Assembly: GCF_016464705.1 (NCBI RefSeq)
Contig: NZ_JAEHOB010000005.1
Coordinates: forward strand, 288,281-352,280
Reading direction: 5' to 3'
DNA length: 64,000 nucleotides
Origin: Qaidamihabitans albus
GTDB taxonomy: Bacteria; Actinomycetota; Actinomycetes; Mycobacteriales; Pseudonocardiaceae
Part shown: piece by piece, positions 10,813 through 23,270 of the stretch
Layout: the number at the start of each line of letters is the position of its first letter
Position numbering within the stretch: the first letter of the stretch is position 1
Notes under the pieces: generated by a model
What the model saw: the letters and a program-made list of their open reading frames with translations, nothing else
What the model was told of the DNA's origin: nothing
Databases searched by the model: none
Program-made: the position numbers and the translations under genes

Positions 10813-11337
10813 TCAGCTCGCGCTCGCGGCGAGCCCGAACCGCTCGACCGTGCGGTACCGCGGCCCCTCCGGCCCGGTGTCACTGCGCATCAGCACGACC
10901 TCGGACGGTGACCACGACGGGCTCCGGTATGCCCGCAGCGCCCGCTCCGCCACCGCCAGCCGACCGGGCGTGCCACCCCTGGCGAGGGTCAGGTGCGGCC
11001 GGTAGGGCCTGCCGTCGCGTGCCTCGGAGTCCGGCCGCGCCGCGGCGGCCAGCTCGGCGAGTCCGGTGCCGCGCACCTCCGTCCAGAGCACCCCGGGGAA
11101 CGTGCCCGCGCCCTCCAGCCACAGGGTCGGTGCCGCCGCCTCGGCGAGCCGTTCCCGCAGCCAGCCCGCCCTGTCGTCGATCTCGTCGGTACCGTAGAAG
11201 CCGAGGGTGACGTGCCACTGCCGCGCCGTCGTCCAGCGCAGCGCCGGATCCGGCGGTATCCGGTCGTCGAGCTCACGCCGTAGCGAGGCGACGACCTCCG
11301 CGCAAGGCAGCAGCGCACTGAAGAGCCGGGCGCCCAC
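10813..11337 (-). CDS. thpR: RNA 2',3'-cyclic phosphodiesterase (2H family, ThpR-like)
   Basis: 174 residues, the normal size. The two H-x-T/S-x catalytic motifs of the 2H phosphoesterases are present: HVTLGF at 42-47 and HLTLAR at 115-120. Family members open 2',3'-cyclic phosphates and in vitro can ligate 2'-5' RNA. Cytoplasmic. It is 5 bp upstream of the end of the HTH gene on the same strand, so the two probably form an operon; the link to RNA metabolism fits its place between ribF and rpsO. Confidence 0.92.
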   Translation of the reverse strand: MGARLFSALLPCAEVVASLRRELDDRIPPDPALRWTTARQWHVTLGFYGTDEIDDRAGWLRERLAEAAAPTLWLEGAGTFPGVLWTEVRGTGLAELAAAARPDSEARDGRPYRPHLTLARGGTPGRLAVAERALRAYRSPSWSPSEVVLMRSDTGPEGPRYRTVERFGLAASAS

Positions 11338-11342
11338 CGCGC

Positions 11343-11822
11343 TCAGCCGACCTTGCCCGCCCGGCGGAGCAGGTCGGCGATCGCCGGGAAGTCGGTGTCG
11401 AGCCGCTCGGCCGCCTCGATGAGGTTCTCCTCCTCCGCGATCTCCCGCAGCGCCGAGAGGACACCCTGGTCGTCGGGCCCGGCGCCGACGGGGAAGTTGT
11501 CCCGCCCCACGGTCGGCCGCGCGTCGCGCACATCCTCGAGGGCCTCCCGCATGGCCGCCTTGTTCCCCGCCGCCACCTCGGGCGTCAGCACCTTGCGTTC
11601 GAGCATGATCATCCGTGCGAGCACGACCGGGTTGCCGATCTTGGCGCGCCGCCCGCTCATCACCTGGCTGAGCATGGGCGCGCTGATTCCCAGTACCTCC
11701 GCGAGAAACGCCTGCGAGACGTCGAAGGCCACCACCAGCCTGCGCACACGGTCACCAAGTGGCTCCCCGTACCACTCCCGCTGCAGCGCTATGTTCCGCT
11801 GGACGATCTTGTGGTCCTCCAC
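11343..11822 (-). CDS. Helix-turn-helix transcriptional regulator
   Basis: 159 residues from the GTG at 11822. An XRE-like helix-turn-helix occupies about 34-65 (VSQAFLAEVLGISAPMLSQV then SGRRAKIGNP). The C-terminal half is acidic and helical with no known ligand domain. It has an ATG-poor upstream region and sits directly before the cyclic phosphodiesterase gene (5 bp). I cannot name its target. The N-terminal extension to the first in-frame start upstream is low quality and was not used. Confidence 0.75.
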   Translation of the reverse strand: MEDHKIVQRNIALQREWYGEPLGDRVRRLVVAFDVSQAFLAEVLGISAPMLSQVMSGRRAKIGNPVVLARMIMLERKVLTPEVAAGNKAAMREALEDVRDARPTVGRDNFPVGAGPDDQGVLSALREIAEEENLIEAAERLDTDFPAIADLLRRAGKVG

Positions 11823-11980
11823 GTTGTGCCCTGCTCCCCTAGACGGCGTTGCGCAGGCCCCCGGCAACCGGCCCGCCGAGTATCTTGCCAGGTCGGGCGC
11901 CGGTTGCGGGGCGGATCGGCCGAGGCGTTCGCATTTGCACCCGCCCGGGTGCCGTCACGCTGGGTGTCCACCATTCGCGT

Positions 11981-12943
11981 TCAGGTGAGCCGGAGCACGC
12001 TCCTGGTCCGCGCGACGTCGTCGTCGATCTGCTCGACGAGCGCCTCCGCGGAGTCGAACGCCACCTGCCCGCGCAGCCTGCACACGAAGTCCAGCGCCAC
12101 ATGCTGGCCGTAGAAATCCTCGTCGACATCGAGCACGAACGCCTCGACGGTGCGCTCGCGCCCGGAGAAGGTCGGGTTGGTTCCCACCGACACGGCCGCG
12201 GGCAGCCGCTCTCCGGGAGCGGTCGACCGCACGAACCAGCAGCTGTAGACGCCGTCCGCGGGCACCGCGGCGAACCGCGGGGTCGACAGGTTCGCGGTGG
12301 GATAGCCGAGGTCGTGCCCGCGCCCGTCGCCCCGCACCACGATCCCCTCCAGCCGGTGCGGGCGGCCCAGCGCGTCCGCGGCGGCCGTCACGTCACCCGC
12401 GTCGATGCACGAGCGCACGTACGTGGACGAGAAGGTGATCTCGCCCCCGTCCTGCTCGTCGGGCAGCGCCCTGCCCTGCAGCGTGGCACCGTGCGCGACG
12501 AAGCCGAACCGCTTGCCGAGCGTGCGCAGCAGCTCGACATCGCCGGCTGCCTTGTGGCCGAAGGTGAAGTTCTCCCCCACGATGACCGCCGCCGCGTGCA
12601 GCCGGTCGACGAGCACCTCGTGCACGAACTCCTCGGGGGAGAGCCGCGAGAGCTCGGGCGTGAACGGCAGGACGGCGAACACGTCGACGCCGAGCTGCTC
12701 GACCAGCTCGGCCTTGCGGCGCAGCGTGGTGAGCTGCGCCGGGTGGCTGCCGGGCCGGATCACCTCGGAGGGGTGCGGGTCGAAGGTCAGCACGACACTC
12801 GGCAGCCCGCGCTGCCTGGCCAGCTCGACGGTCCGGCTGATCAGGACTTGATGGCCACGGTGGACGCCGTCGAACACCCCGATCGTGACGACGCATCGTC
12901 CCCAGCCGCCCGGCAGATCCGCCAAACCACGCCAACGCTGCAC
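11981..12943 (-). CDS. ribF: Bifunctional riboflavin kinase / FAD synthetase RibF
   Basis: 320 residues. The N-terminal nucleotidyltransferase domain has GVFDGVHRGHQ (HxGH loop) and the later SSTYVR signature; the C-terminal flavokinase domain has GYPTANL and GVYSC. It converts riboflavin to FMN and then FAD in the cytoplasm. The GTG at 12943 gives the standard VQRWRGL N-terminus; earlier in-frame starts run into the truB region. It lies just downstream of truB as in most actinobacteria. No FMN riboswitch is visible upstream. Confidence 0.96.
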   Translation of the reverse strand: MQRWRGLADLPGGWGRCVVTIGVFDGVHRGHQVLISRTVELARQRGLPSVVLTFDPHPSEVIRPGSHPAQLTTLRRKAELVEQLGVDVFAVLPFTPELSRLSPEEFVHEVLVDRLHAAAVIVGENFTFGHKAAGDVELLRTLGKRFGFVAHGATLQGRALPDEQDGGEITFSSTYVRSCIDAGDVTAAADALGRPHRLEGIVVRGDGRGHDLGYPTANLSTPRFAAVPADGVYSCWFVRSTAPGERLPAAVSVGTNPTFSGRERTVEAFVLDVDEDFYGQHVALDFVCRLRGQVAFDSAEALVEQIDDDVARTRSVLRLT

Positions 12944-13013
12944 GGGCACCACCCTAAGCAGTGTCCGATCCGCTTCGGAACGCGGTCCGGCCCGCCGGGG
13001 CCGCCGGCCACCT

Positions 13014-13925
13014 TCAGGCTGGTGCGAGGACGACCACGGAGCGGGCCGTGTCGGGCGTGTCGACGGCCAGCGCGAGCGCGTGCCCGTCCGGATCGAAGAT
13101 CCCGTAGGTGCCCGCGATCCCGGCGGCGGGGATGCGCTGGCCGAACCGGACGGCCCGCGCCGTCGCCGCGTCCACGTCCCGCCGCGGGAACGCGGTCGCC
13201 ACGGCGTCGTCGAGGCCGAGCGACAGCTCGGGCCGCTGCTCAAGGGCGTCCAGGGTGCACGCCGTCGCCAGCGTGAACGGCCCGACCGTCGTCCGGCGCA
13301 GCGCCATCAGGTGCCCGCCCACGTCCAGCGCCCGGCCGAGGTCCCGCGCGAGCGCGCGCACGTAGGTGCCCGACGAACAGTCGATCATCACGTCGAGCTC
13401 GATCCGCCCCGGCTCCCGGCGGGTCGCGAGCAGGTCGAAGCGGTACACGGTCACCGGGCGCGGCGGGATCTCCACCTCCTCGCCCGCGCGCACGCGTGCG
13501 TAGGCTCGCTTGCCGTCGACCTTGACGGCGCTCACCGCGCTCGGCACCTGCTGGATCTCCCCGGTCAGCTCCGCGATCCCCGCCTCGATCGCCGCGTCGG
13601 TGACCGCCTCCAGCTCGGGCAGGCCTGCCTCGGAAAGCCGCTCACCCTCGACGTCGTCGGTGGTCGTCGACACGCCGAGCGCGATCGTGGACAGGTAGGT
13701 CTTCCGGTCGAGCGCGAGATGCCCGAGCAGCTTGGTCGCGCGCTCGATGCCGAGCACCAGCACGCCGGTGGCCATCGGGTCGAGCGTGCCGGCGTGGCCC
13801 ACCTTGCGGGTGCCCATGATCCGCCGGGCCCTGGCGACGACGTCGTGGGAGGTCATCCCGCTCGGCTTGTCGACGATCAGCAGGCCCGGCGGTGGCGCCG
13901 GCCTGCGCTGCTGCTGGCGAGACAC
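13014..13925 (-). CDS. truB: tRNA pseudouridine(55) synthase TruB
   Basis: 303 residues. Converts U55 to pseudouridine in the T-loop of tRNAs. The catalytic block GHAGTLDPMATG (catalytic Asp) and KPSGMTSHD are intact, as are the YVRALARDLG motif and a C-terminal PUA-like region (about 235-300). The GTG start at 13925 gives MSRQQQRRPAP, followed by GLLIVDKPSG as in homologues. It is followed by ribF on the same strand. Confidence 0.97.
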   Translation of the reverse strand: MSRQQQRRPAPPPGLLIVDKPSGMTSHDVVARARRIMGTRKVGHAGTLDPMATGVLVLGIERATKLLGHLALDRKTYLSTIALGVSTTTDDVEGERLSEAGLPELEAVTDAAIEAGIAELTGEIQQVPSAVSAVKVDGKRAYARVRAGEEVEIPPRPVTVYRFDLLATRREPGRIELDVMIDCSSGTYVRALARDLGRALDVGGHLMALRRTTVGPFTLATACTLDALEQRPELSLGLDDAVATAFPRRDVDAATARAVRFGQRIPAAGIAGTYGIFDPDGHALALAVDTPDTARSVVVLAPA

Positions 13926-13954
13926 GGCCGCACACTGTAGCGGCGGCCGATCCC

Positions 13955-15340
13955 TCACGCCGCGGCGGCCACCCGCTGCCGCTCGGGTGCGTGCGCGTCC
14001 CACGGACGGCGGCGCAACTGGACCGGCACCTCCTCGCCGCGGGCCTGCGCGGCGAACACCGCGGCCCTGGCGCGCCGGTACCACACGGCGATCCGCCAGC
14101 CACCGAGCAGCAGCACCGCCACCACGGACAGCAGCGCGATCCGGTAGTTGCCGCCGGATACCTGCAGCAGCACGCCGATGAGCAGCGCGGTCACCGTGGT
14201 CGCCGCGAACCCGCCCACGTTGACCACGCCGGTCGCGGTGCCGACGCGGCGCAGCGGGTTGTAGTCGCGGGCCAGCGCGAAGCCGATCATCGAGGCCGGG
14301 CCGCCCAGTGACAGCACGACGAACGCCGGGACCAGCACGGCCACCGGCATCCGCCCCGGCCAGCTCAGCAGCACCGTCCACACGGCACCCAGGCCGGCCA
14401 GGTAGCCGAGCACGAGCGGCATCCGCAGCTCGGGCCTGCGGCCGATCAGGCCCCCGACCAGCGGCCCGCCGATCATGGCGCCGACGACGAAGACCATCAG
14501 CAGGCTGCCCGCCACCGTCGCCGAGTAGCCCTGGCCGTCGACCAGGAACGGCACGCCCCACAGCAGCACCATGACGTTCTGCCCGAATGGCGTCGTGAAG
14601 TGCGTCCAGAAGCCCAGCCGCGTGGCGGGCACCCGCCACGCGGTGGCGACCTGGCCGCCGACCTCCCGCGCCGTCACCCGCTGCGGCTCGGTCCTGCGCG
14701 CGGTCGGCGTGTCCCGGACGCGCCACTGCACGACGGCGACGAACAGCACGGTGACCAGCCCCGCGCCGAGGAACGTCGGCAGCCAGCCCGGCCCGGTGAG
14801 CAGCAGGGTCAGCGGCAGCGTGGCCGCGAGGTTGCCGGTGAAGCCGAGGGCGCCGGTAAGGGCGGTGACCAGCGTGTACTGCCGCCCGGGGAAGTGGTTG
14901 GCCGCCAGCCGGAGCACGGAGACGAAGGTGAGCGCGTCACCGAGGCCGAGCACCCCGCGGGCCACCAGGCCGAGGGCGTAGGTCTGCGCCACCGCCAGCA
15001 GCAGCTGGCCGAGCCCGAGGAACAGCAGCGCGGCGGTGAGGATCGTGCGCGGGCCGAAGCGGTCCACCAGCACGCCGGTGGGGATCTGCATCGCGGCGTA
15101 CACGCCGACTTGGAGCACCGTGAACGTGCCGAGCGCGGCCGCCCCGACGCCGAAGCGCTCGGCGGCCTCGATACCGGCCACGCCGAAGGACGTGCGGTGG
15201 AACACGGCGAGGACGTAGACGAAGGCGGCGGTCAGCCAGACCAGCCAGGAACGCGTGGTCGCTCGCGCGGTCACCGGGGACGGCAACGGAGGATCCTCCA
15301 GACGACGAGTGGGCGGGTGTCGGTCCGGGGACGCCCGCAC
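13955..15340 (-). CDS. MFS transporter, 12 membrane segments
   Basis: 461 residues. Twelve hydrophobic segments, with the conserved loop between segments 2 and 3 (GVLVDRFGPRTIL, the major facilitator G-x-x-x-D-R-x-G-x-R/K signature) near residues 85-100. The substrate is unknown; the nitrate/nitrite and drug branches are both possible. The 20-odd residues before the first membrane segment may be over-long: a GTG at about codon 23 would give a shorter form. The 15340 GTG has a plausible GCGGGAC ribosome site. It ends 30 bp from truB and probably has its own promoter. Confidence 0.85.
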   Translation of the reverse strand: MRASPDRHPPTRRLEDPPLPSPVTARATTRSWLVWLTAAFVYVLAVFHRTSFGVAGIEAAERFGVGAAALGTFTVLQVGVYAAMQIPTGVLVDRFGPRTILTAALLFLGLGQLLLAVAQTYALGLVARGVLGLGDALTFVSVLRLAANHFPGRQYTLVTALTGALGFTGNLAATLPLTLLLTGPGWLPTFLGAGLVTVLFVAVVQWRVRDTPTARRTEPQRVTAREVGGQVATAWRVPATRLGFWTHFTTPFGQNVMVLLWGVPFLVDGQGYSATVAGSLLMVFVVGAMIGGPLVGGLIGRRPELRMPLVLGYLAGLGAVWTVLLSWPGRMPVAVLVPAFVVLSLGGPASMIGFALARDYNPLRRVGTATGVVNVGGFAATTVTALLIGVLLQVSGGNYRIALLSVVAVLLLGGWRIAVWYRRARAAVFAAQARGEEVPVQLRRRPWDAHAPERQRVAAAA

Positions 15341-15423
15341 TGCCGTCCCGCTTACTTGTATCGACTATGCAACGCCGAAACATACCCGTTACCGGAGTGC
15401 GCTTGACCACATCGATGCGCTCG

Positions 15424-16737
15424 TCAGCGAACGGCGCCGACCACCGCCCAGTGCCCCGAACGCCAGCGGAGGACCACGAACGCCAGCCGCAGCAGCATGA
15501 ACAGCGACAGCCCCGTCCAGATGCCGGCCAGCCCCCAGCCGAACCCGAGCGAGGCCCAGACCAGCGGGAGGAAGCCGAGCACGGCGCTGCCCAGCGTCGC
15601 GTTGCGCAGGAAGGCCGCGTCCCCGGCTCCGAGCAGGACCCCGTCCAGCGCGAACACGATCCCGGCGACGGGCTGCAGCGCGACGAAGAACCACCACGCG
15701 TTCGGGATCTCGGCGAGCACGGCGGCGTCGGAGGTGAACGCGCGCGGCAGCACCTGGGACACCGCCGCGAACAGCGCGCAGAGGCCGCAGCCGAGGATGA
15801 GGCCGTACCGGGTGATCTGCGCGGCGACGCCGCGTGCCCGCTGGGCGGAGCCCGCGCCGAGTGCCGCGCCGATGAGCGACTGGGCCGCGATGGCGACCGA
15901 GTCGAGCACCAGCGAGAGGAACGTCCAGAGCTGGAGCACCACCTGGTGGGCGCCGACCGCCGCCGCCGAGGTGCGGGCCGCCACGGTCGCGGCGGAGACG
16001 AAGCACGCCTGGAACGCCAGGCTGCGCAGCACCAGGTCGCGGCCGAGGCGAAGTTGCGCCCGCATCACCGTGGGCCTGGGCCGCAGCGGCACCCGTTCCC
16101 TCACCAGCGCACGCAGGAACAGCGCCGACGCGACGACCTGGGCGACGACGTTGGCCACGGCGGAGCCCTCAAGTCCCCACCCGACCGGGTACACCAGCAC
16201 CGGGCAGAGCACCGCGGAAAGCCCGTTGCCGGCGAGCACGTACCGCAGTGGCTTCACCGTGTCCTGCACGCCGCGCATCCAGCCGTTGCCCGCCATCGTG
16301 ATGAGGATCAGCGGCGCGCCGCACAGCGCGATCCGCAGCCACGAAACGGCCCCGGCGGTGATCGCGTCGTCGCCCGACATGGCCAGCGCGATCGGCTCGG
16401 CCAGCAGCTGGCCCACCCCGAGCACGACCAGGCCGACGGCGATCGCCAGCCAGGTGGCCTGCACGCCCTCGCTGACCGCTTCGGTGCGGCGGCCCGCGCC
16501 GTGCAGCCGGGCCGTGCGCGCCGTCGTCCCGTAGGACAGGAAGGTCAGCTGCGTGGAGACCAGCGACAGCAGTGTGCCGCCGAGCGCGAGCCCCGCGAGC
16601 GGCAGGGCGCCGAGGTGCCCGACCACGGCGGTGTCCACCAGCACGTAGAGCGGCTCGGCCGCCAGCACGCCGAGCGCGGGCACGGCGAGGCCGAACACCT
16701 TGCGGGCGGGTACGCGCTCCTCGACCGGGCTGACCAC
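15424..16737 (-). CDS. MATE family efflux transporter (DinF-like)
   Basis: 437 residues with twelve predicted membrane helices; two MATE halves are recognisable by the repeated pattern of PL...D...VGHLG (about 25-45) and the second-half equivalent. The DinF branch in actinobacteria lies next to translation genes. It probably exports cationic drugs or oxidised compounds with Na+ or H+. Start GTG at 16737 with a standard MVSPVEERVPARKVFGLAVPAL N-terminus (membrane helix immediately after). It is divergent from the methyltransferase gene at 16783 with only 45 bp between. Confidence 0.9.
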   Translation of the reverse strand: MVSPVEERVPARKVFGLAVPALGVLAAEPLYVLVDTAVVGHLGALPLAGLALGGTLLSLVSTQLTFLSYGTTARTARLHGAGRRTEAVSEGVQATWLAIAVGLVVLGVGQLLAEPIALAMSGDDAITAGAVSWLRIALCGAPLILITMAGNGWMRGVQDTVKPLRYVLAGNGLSAVLCPVLVYPVGWGLEGSAVANVVAQVVASALFLRALVRERVPLRPRPTVMRAQLRLGRDLVLRSLAFQACFVSAATVAARTSAAAVGAHQVVLQLWTFLSLVLDSVAIAAQSLIGAALGAGSAQRARGVAAQITRYGLILGCGLCALFAAVSQVLPRAFTSDAAVLAEIPNAWWFFVALQPVAGIVFALDGVLLGAGDAAFLRNATLGSAVLGFLPLVWASLGFGWGLAGIWTGLSLFMLLRLAFVVLRWRSGHWAVVGAVR

Positions 16738-16782
16738 GTCGCGAGACTAGCGCCCGGGCCCGACAGGCTACGCTGCCCGGCG

Positions 16783-17832
16783 ATGCCCCAGTACGCGATC
16801 CTCATCCTGCCCTCGGCGAACCGGGTCTACACGGACACGTCGAGCCGCCTGCTGTGCGCGGAGCTCGCCGCCTTCGGCGCGACGGTGCTCGGCAGCGGCA
16901 CCGGTGAACCCGGCACGCGCACGATCGCCGGTGTCGACTACGTCACCTTCGCCACCGAGGCCCCGCTGTCCGGGACGGACCTCGCGTACCTGGCCAACCT
17001 GTCGTCGCTCTACGTGTTGTTCGAGCTCACCGGCGAGCTGTTCCGGCCGCTGCCGTTGCAGCCGCTCGCCGAGTTCGACTCGGACCTGCTGACGATCCAG
17101 AAGTACTCGGGCAAGACGAACGAGCTGTTCACCAAGCTGCTGCTCAACCTCACCGTGCTGGCGACCGACACCCCGGCGGCACTGCTCGGGCGCCGCCCTC
17201 TGCACGTGCTGGATCCGCTGTGCGGCAGGGGAACCACGCTCAACCAGGCGATGATGTACGGCTTCGACGCCACCGGCGTGGAAACCGACGGCAAGGACTT
17301 CGACGCCTACCAGCAGTTCATCAAGACCTGGCTGCGGACGAAGCGGCTCAAGCACACCGCGGACGCGGGTCCCCTGCGCCACAACAAGAGGCGCCTCGGA
17401 CGGCGGCTGGACGTCGAGTACGCGGCCACCAAGGACCGGTACAAGGCGGGCGAGACCCGGTCGCTGACCTACCTCAACTGCGACACGCTGGCCGCCGGCG
17501 AACTGCTGCGCGGCAGACCCGCGGACGTGATCGTCACCGACGCTCCGTACGGCGTGCAGCACGGCAGCCACCACGCGCGCGAGCCAGGCCCGGCGCGGAG
17601 CCCGCGGGACCTGCTGGCCGCCGCGGTGCCGGTGTGGAACCGGGTGCTGCGGCCGGGCGGCGCGGTCGGCATCTCCTGGAACACGCACGTGGTCACGCGC
17701 GACGAGCTGGCCGGAATCCTCGAACGAACCGGCCTCGTGGTGCCGGAGGGCGACCCGTTCGACCGCCTGGAACACCGCGTCGACCAGGCGATCGTGCGCG
17801 ACGTCCTGGTGGCGGCCAAGCCCGGCTCGTGA
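16783..17832 (+). CDS. TRM11-like SAM-dependent methyltransferase
   Basis: 349 residues. A THUMP-like N-terminal part precedes a Rossmann methyltransferase domain. Motif I is DPLCGRGTT at 144-152 and motif IV is TDAPYG at 252-257; the usual N/D-P-P-Y is D-A-P-Y here. These fit the TRM11 branch, which methylates guanine N2 in tRNA in eukaryotes and archaea; the bacterial substrate is not known. Divergent from the MATE gene by 45 bp. The last Ser and stop (TCG TGA) lie in palindrome copy 2; convergent with rbfA. Confidence 0.85.
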   Translation: MPQYAILILPSANRVYTDTSSRLLCAELAAFGATVLGSGTGEPGTRTIAGVDYVTFATEAPLSGTDLAYLANLSSLYVLFELTGELFRPLPLQPLAEFDSDLLTIQKYSGKTNELFTKLLLNLTVLATDTPAALLGRRPLHVLDPLCGRGTTLNQAMMYGFDATGVETDGKDFDAYQQFIKTWLRTKRLKHTADAGPLRHNKRRLGRRLDVEYAATKDRYKAGETRSLTYLNCDTLAAGELLRGRPADVIVTDAPYGVQHGSHHAREPGPARSPRDLLAAAVPVWNRVLRPGGAVGISWNTHVVTRDELAGILERTGLVVPEGDPFDRLEHRVDQAIVRDVLVAAKPGS

Positions 17833-17871
17833 GTGCGCACACGAGTTCTAACTCGCGTGCGCACTCACGAG
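17826..17871. repeat. 46-bp palindromic repeat, copy 2
   Basis: Same arms as copy 1 but with the centre reversed (TTCTAA). The TGA at 17830-17832 is the methyltransferase stop. It lies between two convergent genes. Confidence 0.95.
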
Positions 17872-17879
17872 GGGCGGCT

Positions 17880-18359
17880 TCAGCGGGCGGTGTCCGTGTC
17901 CGCGTCCTCGTCCGGTTCGGTGCCCGCCTCCCGCGGCGCGCGGTACGGGTCGGCCTCACCGGCGGGCTGGGCTCCCGTCGCGCGGCGGGCCACCTCGGCG
18001 TCGGCCTCCCGCGCCTTGGCGAGCAGCTCGTCGATGTGCCGGACGTCCTGCGGGAGGTTGTCGGCGACGAAGGTGAGCGTCGGGGTGTAGCGCACGCCCG
18101 TGCCCTGCCCGACCTTGCTGCGCAACACACCCCGCGCCGAGTCCAGCGCGGCGGCGGCACCCGCGAAGTCGGGCGCCGCGTCGAGGTTCTCCCCGAGCAC
18201 GGTGTAGTAGACGGTCGCGTCGCGGAGATCGCCGGTGATCTTCGAGTCGGTGATCGTGACGTTGCTCAGCCGAGGATCCTTGACCTCGTGCTCCAGCGCG
18301 GACGCGACGATCTGCGCGATCCGCTTCGCCAGCCTGCGTGCGCGAGCTTGATCGGCCAC
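17880..18359 (-). CDS. rbfA: Ribosome-binding factor A
   Basis: 159 residues. It binds free 30S subunits and helps process 16S rRNA at the 5' end, including during cold adaptation. The family's KH-like fold is seen in [23 protein letters not shown] and the [13 protein letters not shown] element. The C-terminal tail (about 125-159) is charged and disordered. GTG start with AAAGGA at a good distance. Last gene of the rimP-nusA-ylxR-infB-ylxP-rbfA transcript. Confidence 0.96.
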   Translation of the reverse strand: MADQARARRLAKRIAQIVASALEHEVKDPRLSNVTITDSKITGDLRDATVYYTVLGENLDAAPDFAGAAAALDSARGVLRSKVGQGTGVRYTPTLTFVADNLPQDVRHIDELLAKAREADAEVARRATGAQPAGEADPYRAPREAGTEPDEDADTDTAR

Positions 18360-18394
18360 AGGATTCCTTTCTTCGTACGGAAAGTGTGGGAGAC

Positions 18395-18697
18395 CTACTC
18401 GTCGTCGGGGCCGAGCAGCCTGCGGTGCGCGGACAGCAGCTCGACCTCCGGCCTCGCGGCCACGAGCCGTTCACAGCCGTCCAGCACGTCCCGGACGTGT
18501 GCCCCGTCGGCGGCCACCACGGCCACCCCGATCAGCGCACGCCGGTGCAGGTCCAGATGACCGGCCTCGGCGACGGCGACCTCGAAGCGCCTGCGCACGT
18601 CGGCGATCACCGGCCGGACCACCGACCGCTTCTGCTTCAGCGACCGCACTTCGCCCAGCAGCAGATCGAGTTCGAGCGAACCGACGAACATGGTCAT
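18395..18697 (-). CDS. DUF503 family protein (YlxP-like)
   Basis: 100 residues from the ATG at 18697 (an alternative at 18691). A compact alpha/beta protein with the family pattern [10 protein letters not shown]...[12 protein letters not shown]. In many bacteria it lies between infB and rbfA, exactly as here; YlxP has been linked to ribosome assembly but its activity is not settled. Sits 78 bp downstream of infB. Confidence 0.88.
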   Translation of the reverse strand: MTMFVGSLELDLLLGEVRSLKQKRSVVRPVIADVRRRFEVAVAEAGHLDLHRRALIGVAVVAADGAHVRDVLDGCERLVAARPEVELLSAHRRLLGPDDE

Positions 18698-18775
18698 CCC
18701 GGAGTGGGTGTGGTGAAACGACACGGCGCCGAACCGGCTGGGTGAGGGCGTGTGCCCCCACCCAGCCGGGCGGTG

Positions 18776-21751
<2,976 letters not shown>

Positions 21752-21813
21752 TGCTCTCCTCAACTGATGAGGCCGGCGGCTGGACCCGCAGACCTCGTCT
21801 TATCGTCGCGCGT

Positions 21814-22227
21814 TCATGGCTTCAGCTTCACGGCTGACTCATGACGGGTCGACCTGCTTCCTTCTTCCGGTTGGACACGGGAACTCCCCGCGTCCGTACT
21901 GCTCTCGGCGAGCCGCTCCAGATGGCGCCGCACGCCTTCGGTGCCGAGCGTCCCAGAAACCCGTAACGCCCTGGGAAACGCCCGCCGCCGTTCGGCCTTG
22001 GCCAGGCACCCCGGGTCCGGATGGAGCCATGCTCCCCGGCCCGGCAGCCGCCGACGTTGGTCGACGACCAGGTCCCCGTCCACCGCGACCATCCGCAGCA
22101 GTTCTCCGACCAACGCCCGCTGCCGGCAGCCGACACACGTGCGGACCGGCGTGACACCGGTCTCCTGGTGTGCGGAATCCGACCGCGGGCGTTGCACCGT
22201 TTCCCAGTTTAGCCCCTCGCCTGTCAC
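21814..22227 (-). CDS. ylxR: YlxR family RNA-binding protein (DUF448)
   Basis: 137 residues. The family signature RTCVGCRQR is at about 28-36, and [16 protein letters not shown] follows, both typical of DUF448. Homologues bind RNA and, in Bacillus and Clostridium, regulate RNase P or metabolic genes. The GTG start overlaps the nusA stop (GTGA), so it is coupled to nusA. The first 25 residues and the last 25 are charged and likely disordered. Confidence 0.9.
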   Translation of the reverse strand: MTGEGLNWETVQRPRSDSAHQETGVTPVRTCVGCRQRALVGELLRMVAVDGDLVVDQRRRLPGRGAWLHPDPGCLAKAERRRAFPRALRVSGTLGTEGVRRHLERLAESSTDAGSSRVQPEEGSRSTRHESAVKLKP

Positions 22228-23270
22228 TCAGCCGAACCGGTTGCCGCCGGATGCGGCGAGTCGTCCGGAGCGACCTGCTTCTGCGGGCCGGCGTCGGGCG
22301 CGGCGTCGCTGCGGATGTCGATCCGCCACCCGGTCAGCCGGGCGGCCAGCCGGGCGTTCTGCCCTTCCTTGCCGATGGCGAGGGAGAGCTGGAAGTCGGG
22401 GACGACGACCCGGGCCGTCCTGGTCCGCTCGTCGACCACCGTCACCGACACAACCTTCGCGGGCGAAAGGGCATTCCCGACGAACCGGCCCGGATCGTCG
22501 GAGTGGTCGATGATGTCGATCTTCTCACCCGCGAGCTCGCTCATCACGTTGCGCACGCGGGCGCCCATCGGGCCGATGCACGCGCCCTTGGCGTTCACGC
22601 CGGGGATGGTCGAGCGCACGGCGATCTTCGACCGGTGCCCGGCCTCGCGTGCCACCGCCGCGATCTCCACCGTACCGTCGGCGATCTCCGGCACCTCCAG
22701 CGCGAATAGCTTGCGCACCAGGTTCGGGTGGGTCCGCGACAGCGTGATCTGCGGGCCGCGCGCGCTGCGGGACACGCCGACCACGTAGGCCTTCAGCCGG
22801 TCCCCGTGCTCGTAGGACTCCCCCGGCACCTGCTCGGCCGCGGGCAGCACGCCCTCGGTGTCGCCCACCTGGACGATCACCATGCCGCGGGCGTTGGCAC
22901 GCGCGTCGCGCTGGATGACACCCGCGACGATCTCGCCCTCCTTGGCGGAGAACTCGCCGAAGGTCTTCTCGTGCTCGGCGTCGCGCAGGCGCTGCAGGAT
23001 CACCTGGCGCGCCGTGGTGGCCGCGATCCGGCCGAATCCCTCCGGCGTGTCGTCCCATTCCTCGGCGACCTCGCCGCGCTCGTCGAGGGTGTGCGCGAGC
23101 ACGCGCACGTAGCCCGTCTTGCGGTCGATATCGATCTTGGCGTGCGGCTGGTGGCCCTCGGTGTGCTTGTACGCGGTCAGCAACGCGCTCTCGATGGCTC
23201 CCAGAACGGTTTCGAAGGGGATGTCCTTGTCCCGTTCGATCGCGCGCAGCGCCGCGATGTCGACGTTCAC
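22224..23270 (-). CDS. nusA: Transcription termination/antitermination protein NusA
   Basis: 348 residues, the short actinobacterial form: N-terminal RNA polymerase-binding domain (1-125), S1 domain (about 130-200), KH1 with [11 protein letters not shown] (about 234-244) and KH2 with [16 protein letters not shown] (about 304-319), and a short acidic tail without the AR repeats of E. coli. It modulates pausing, termination and rRNA antitermination. GTG start overlaps the rimP stop (GTGA). Confidence 0.97.
   Translation of the reverse strand: MNVDIAALRAIERDKDIPFETVLGAIESALLTAYKHTEGHQPHAKIDIDRKTGYVRVLAHTLDERGEVAEEWDDTPEGFGRIAATTARQVILQRLRDAEHEKTFGEFSAKEGEIVAGVIQRDARANARGMVIVQVGDTEGVLPAAEQVPGESYEHGDRLKAYVVGVSRSARGPQITLSRTHPNLVRKLFALEVPEIADGTVEIAAVAREAGHRSKIAVRSTIPGVNAKGACIGPMGARVRNVMSELAGEKIDIIDHSDDPGRFVGNALSPAKVVSVTVVDERTRTARVVVPDFQLSLAIGKEGQNARLAARLTGWRIDIRSDAAPDAGPQKQVAPDDSPHPAATGSAE

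Noticed and set aside
12944..13013. FMN riboswitch upstream of ribF
   Set aside because: The gap to truB is too short and lacks the conserved RFN elements.
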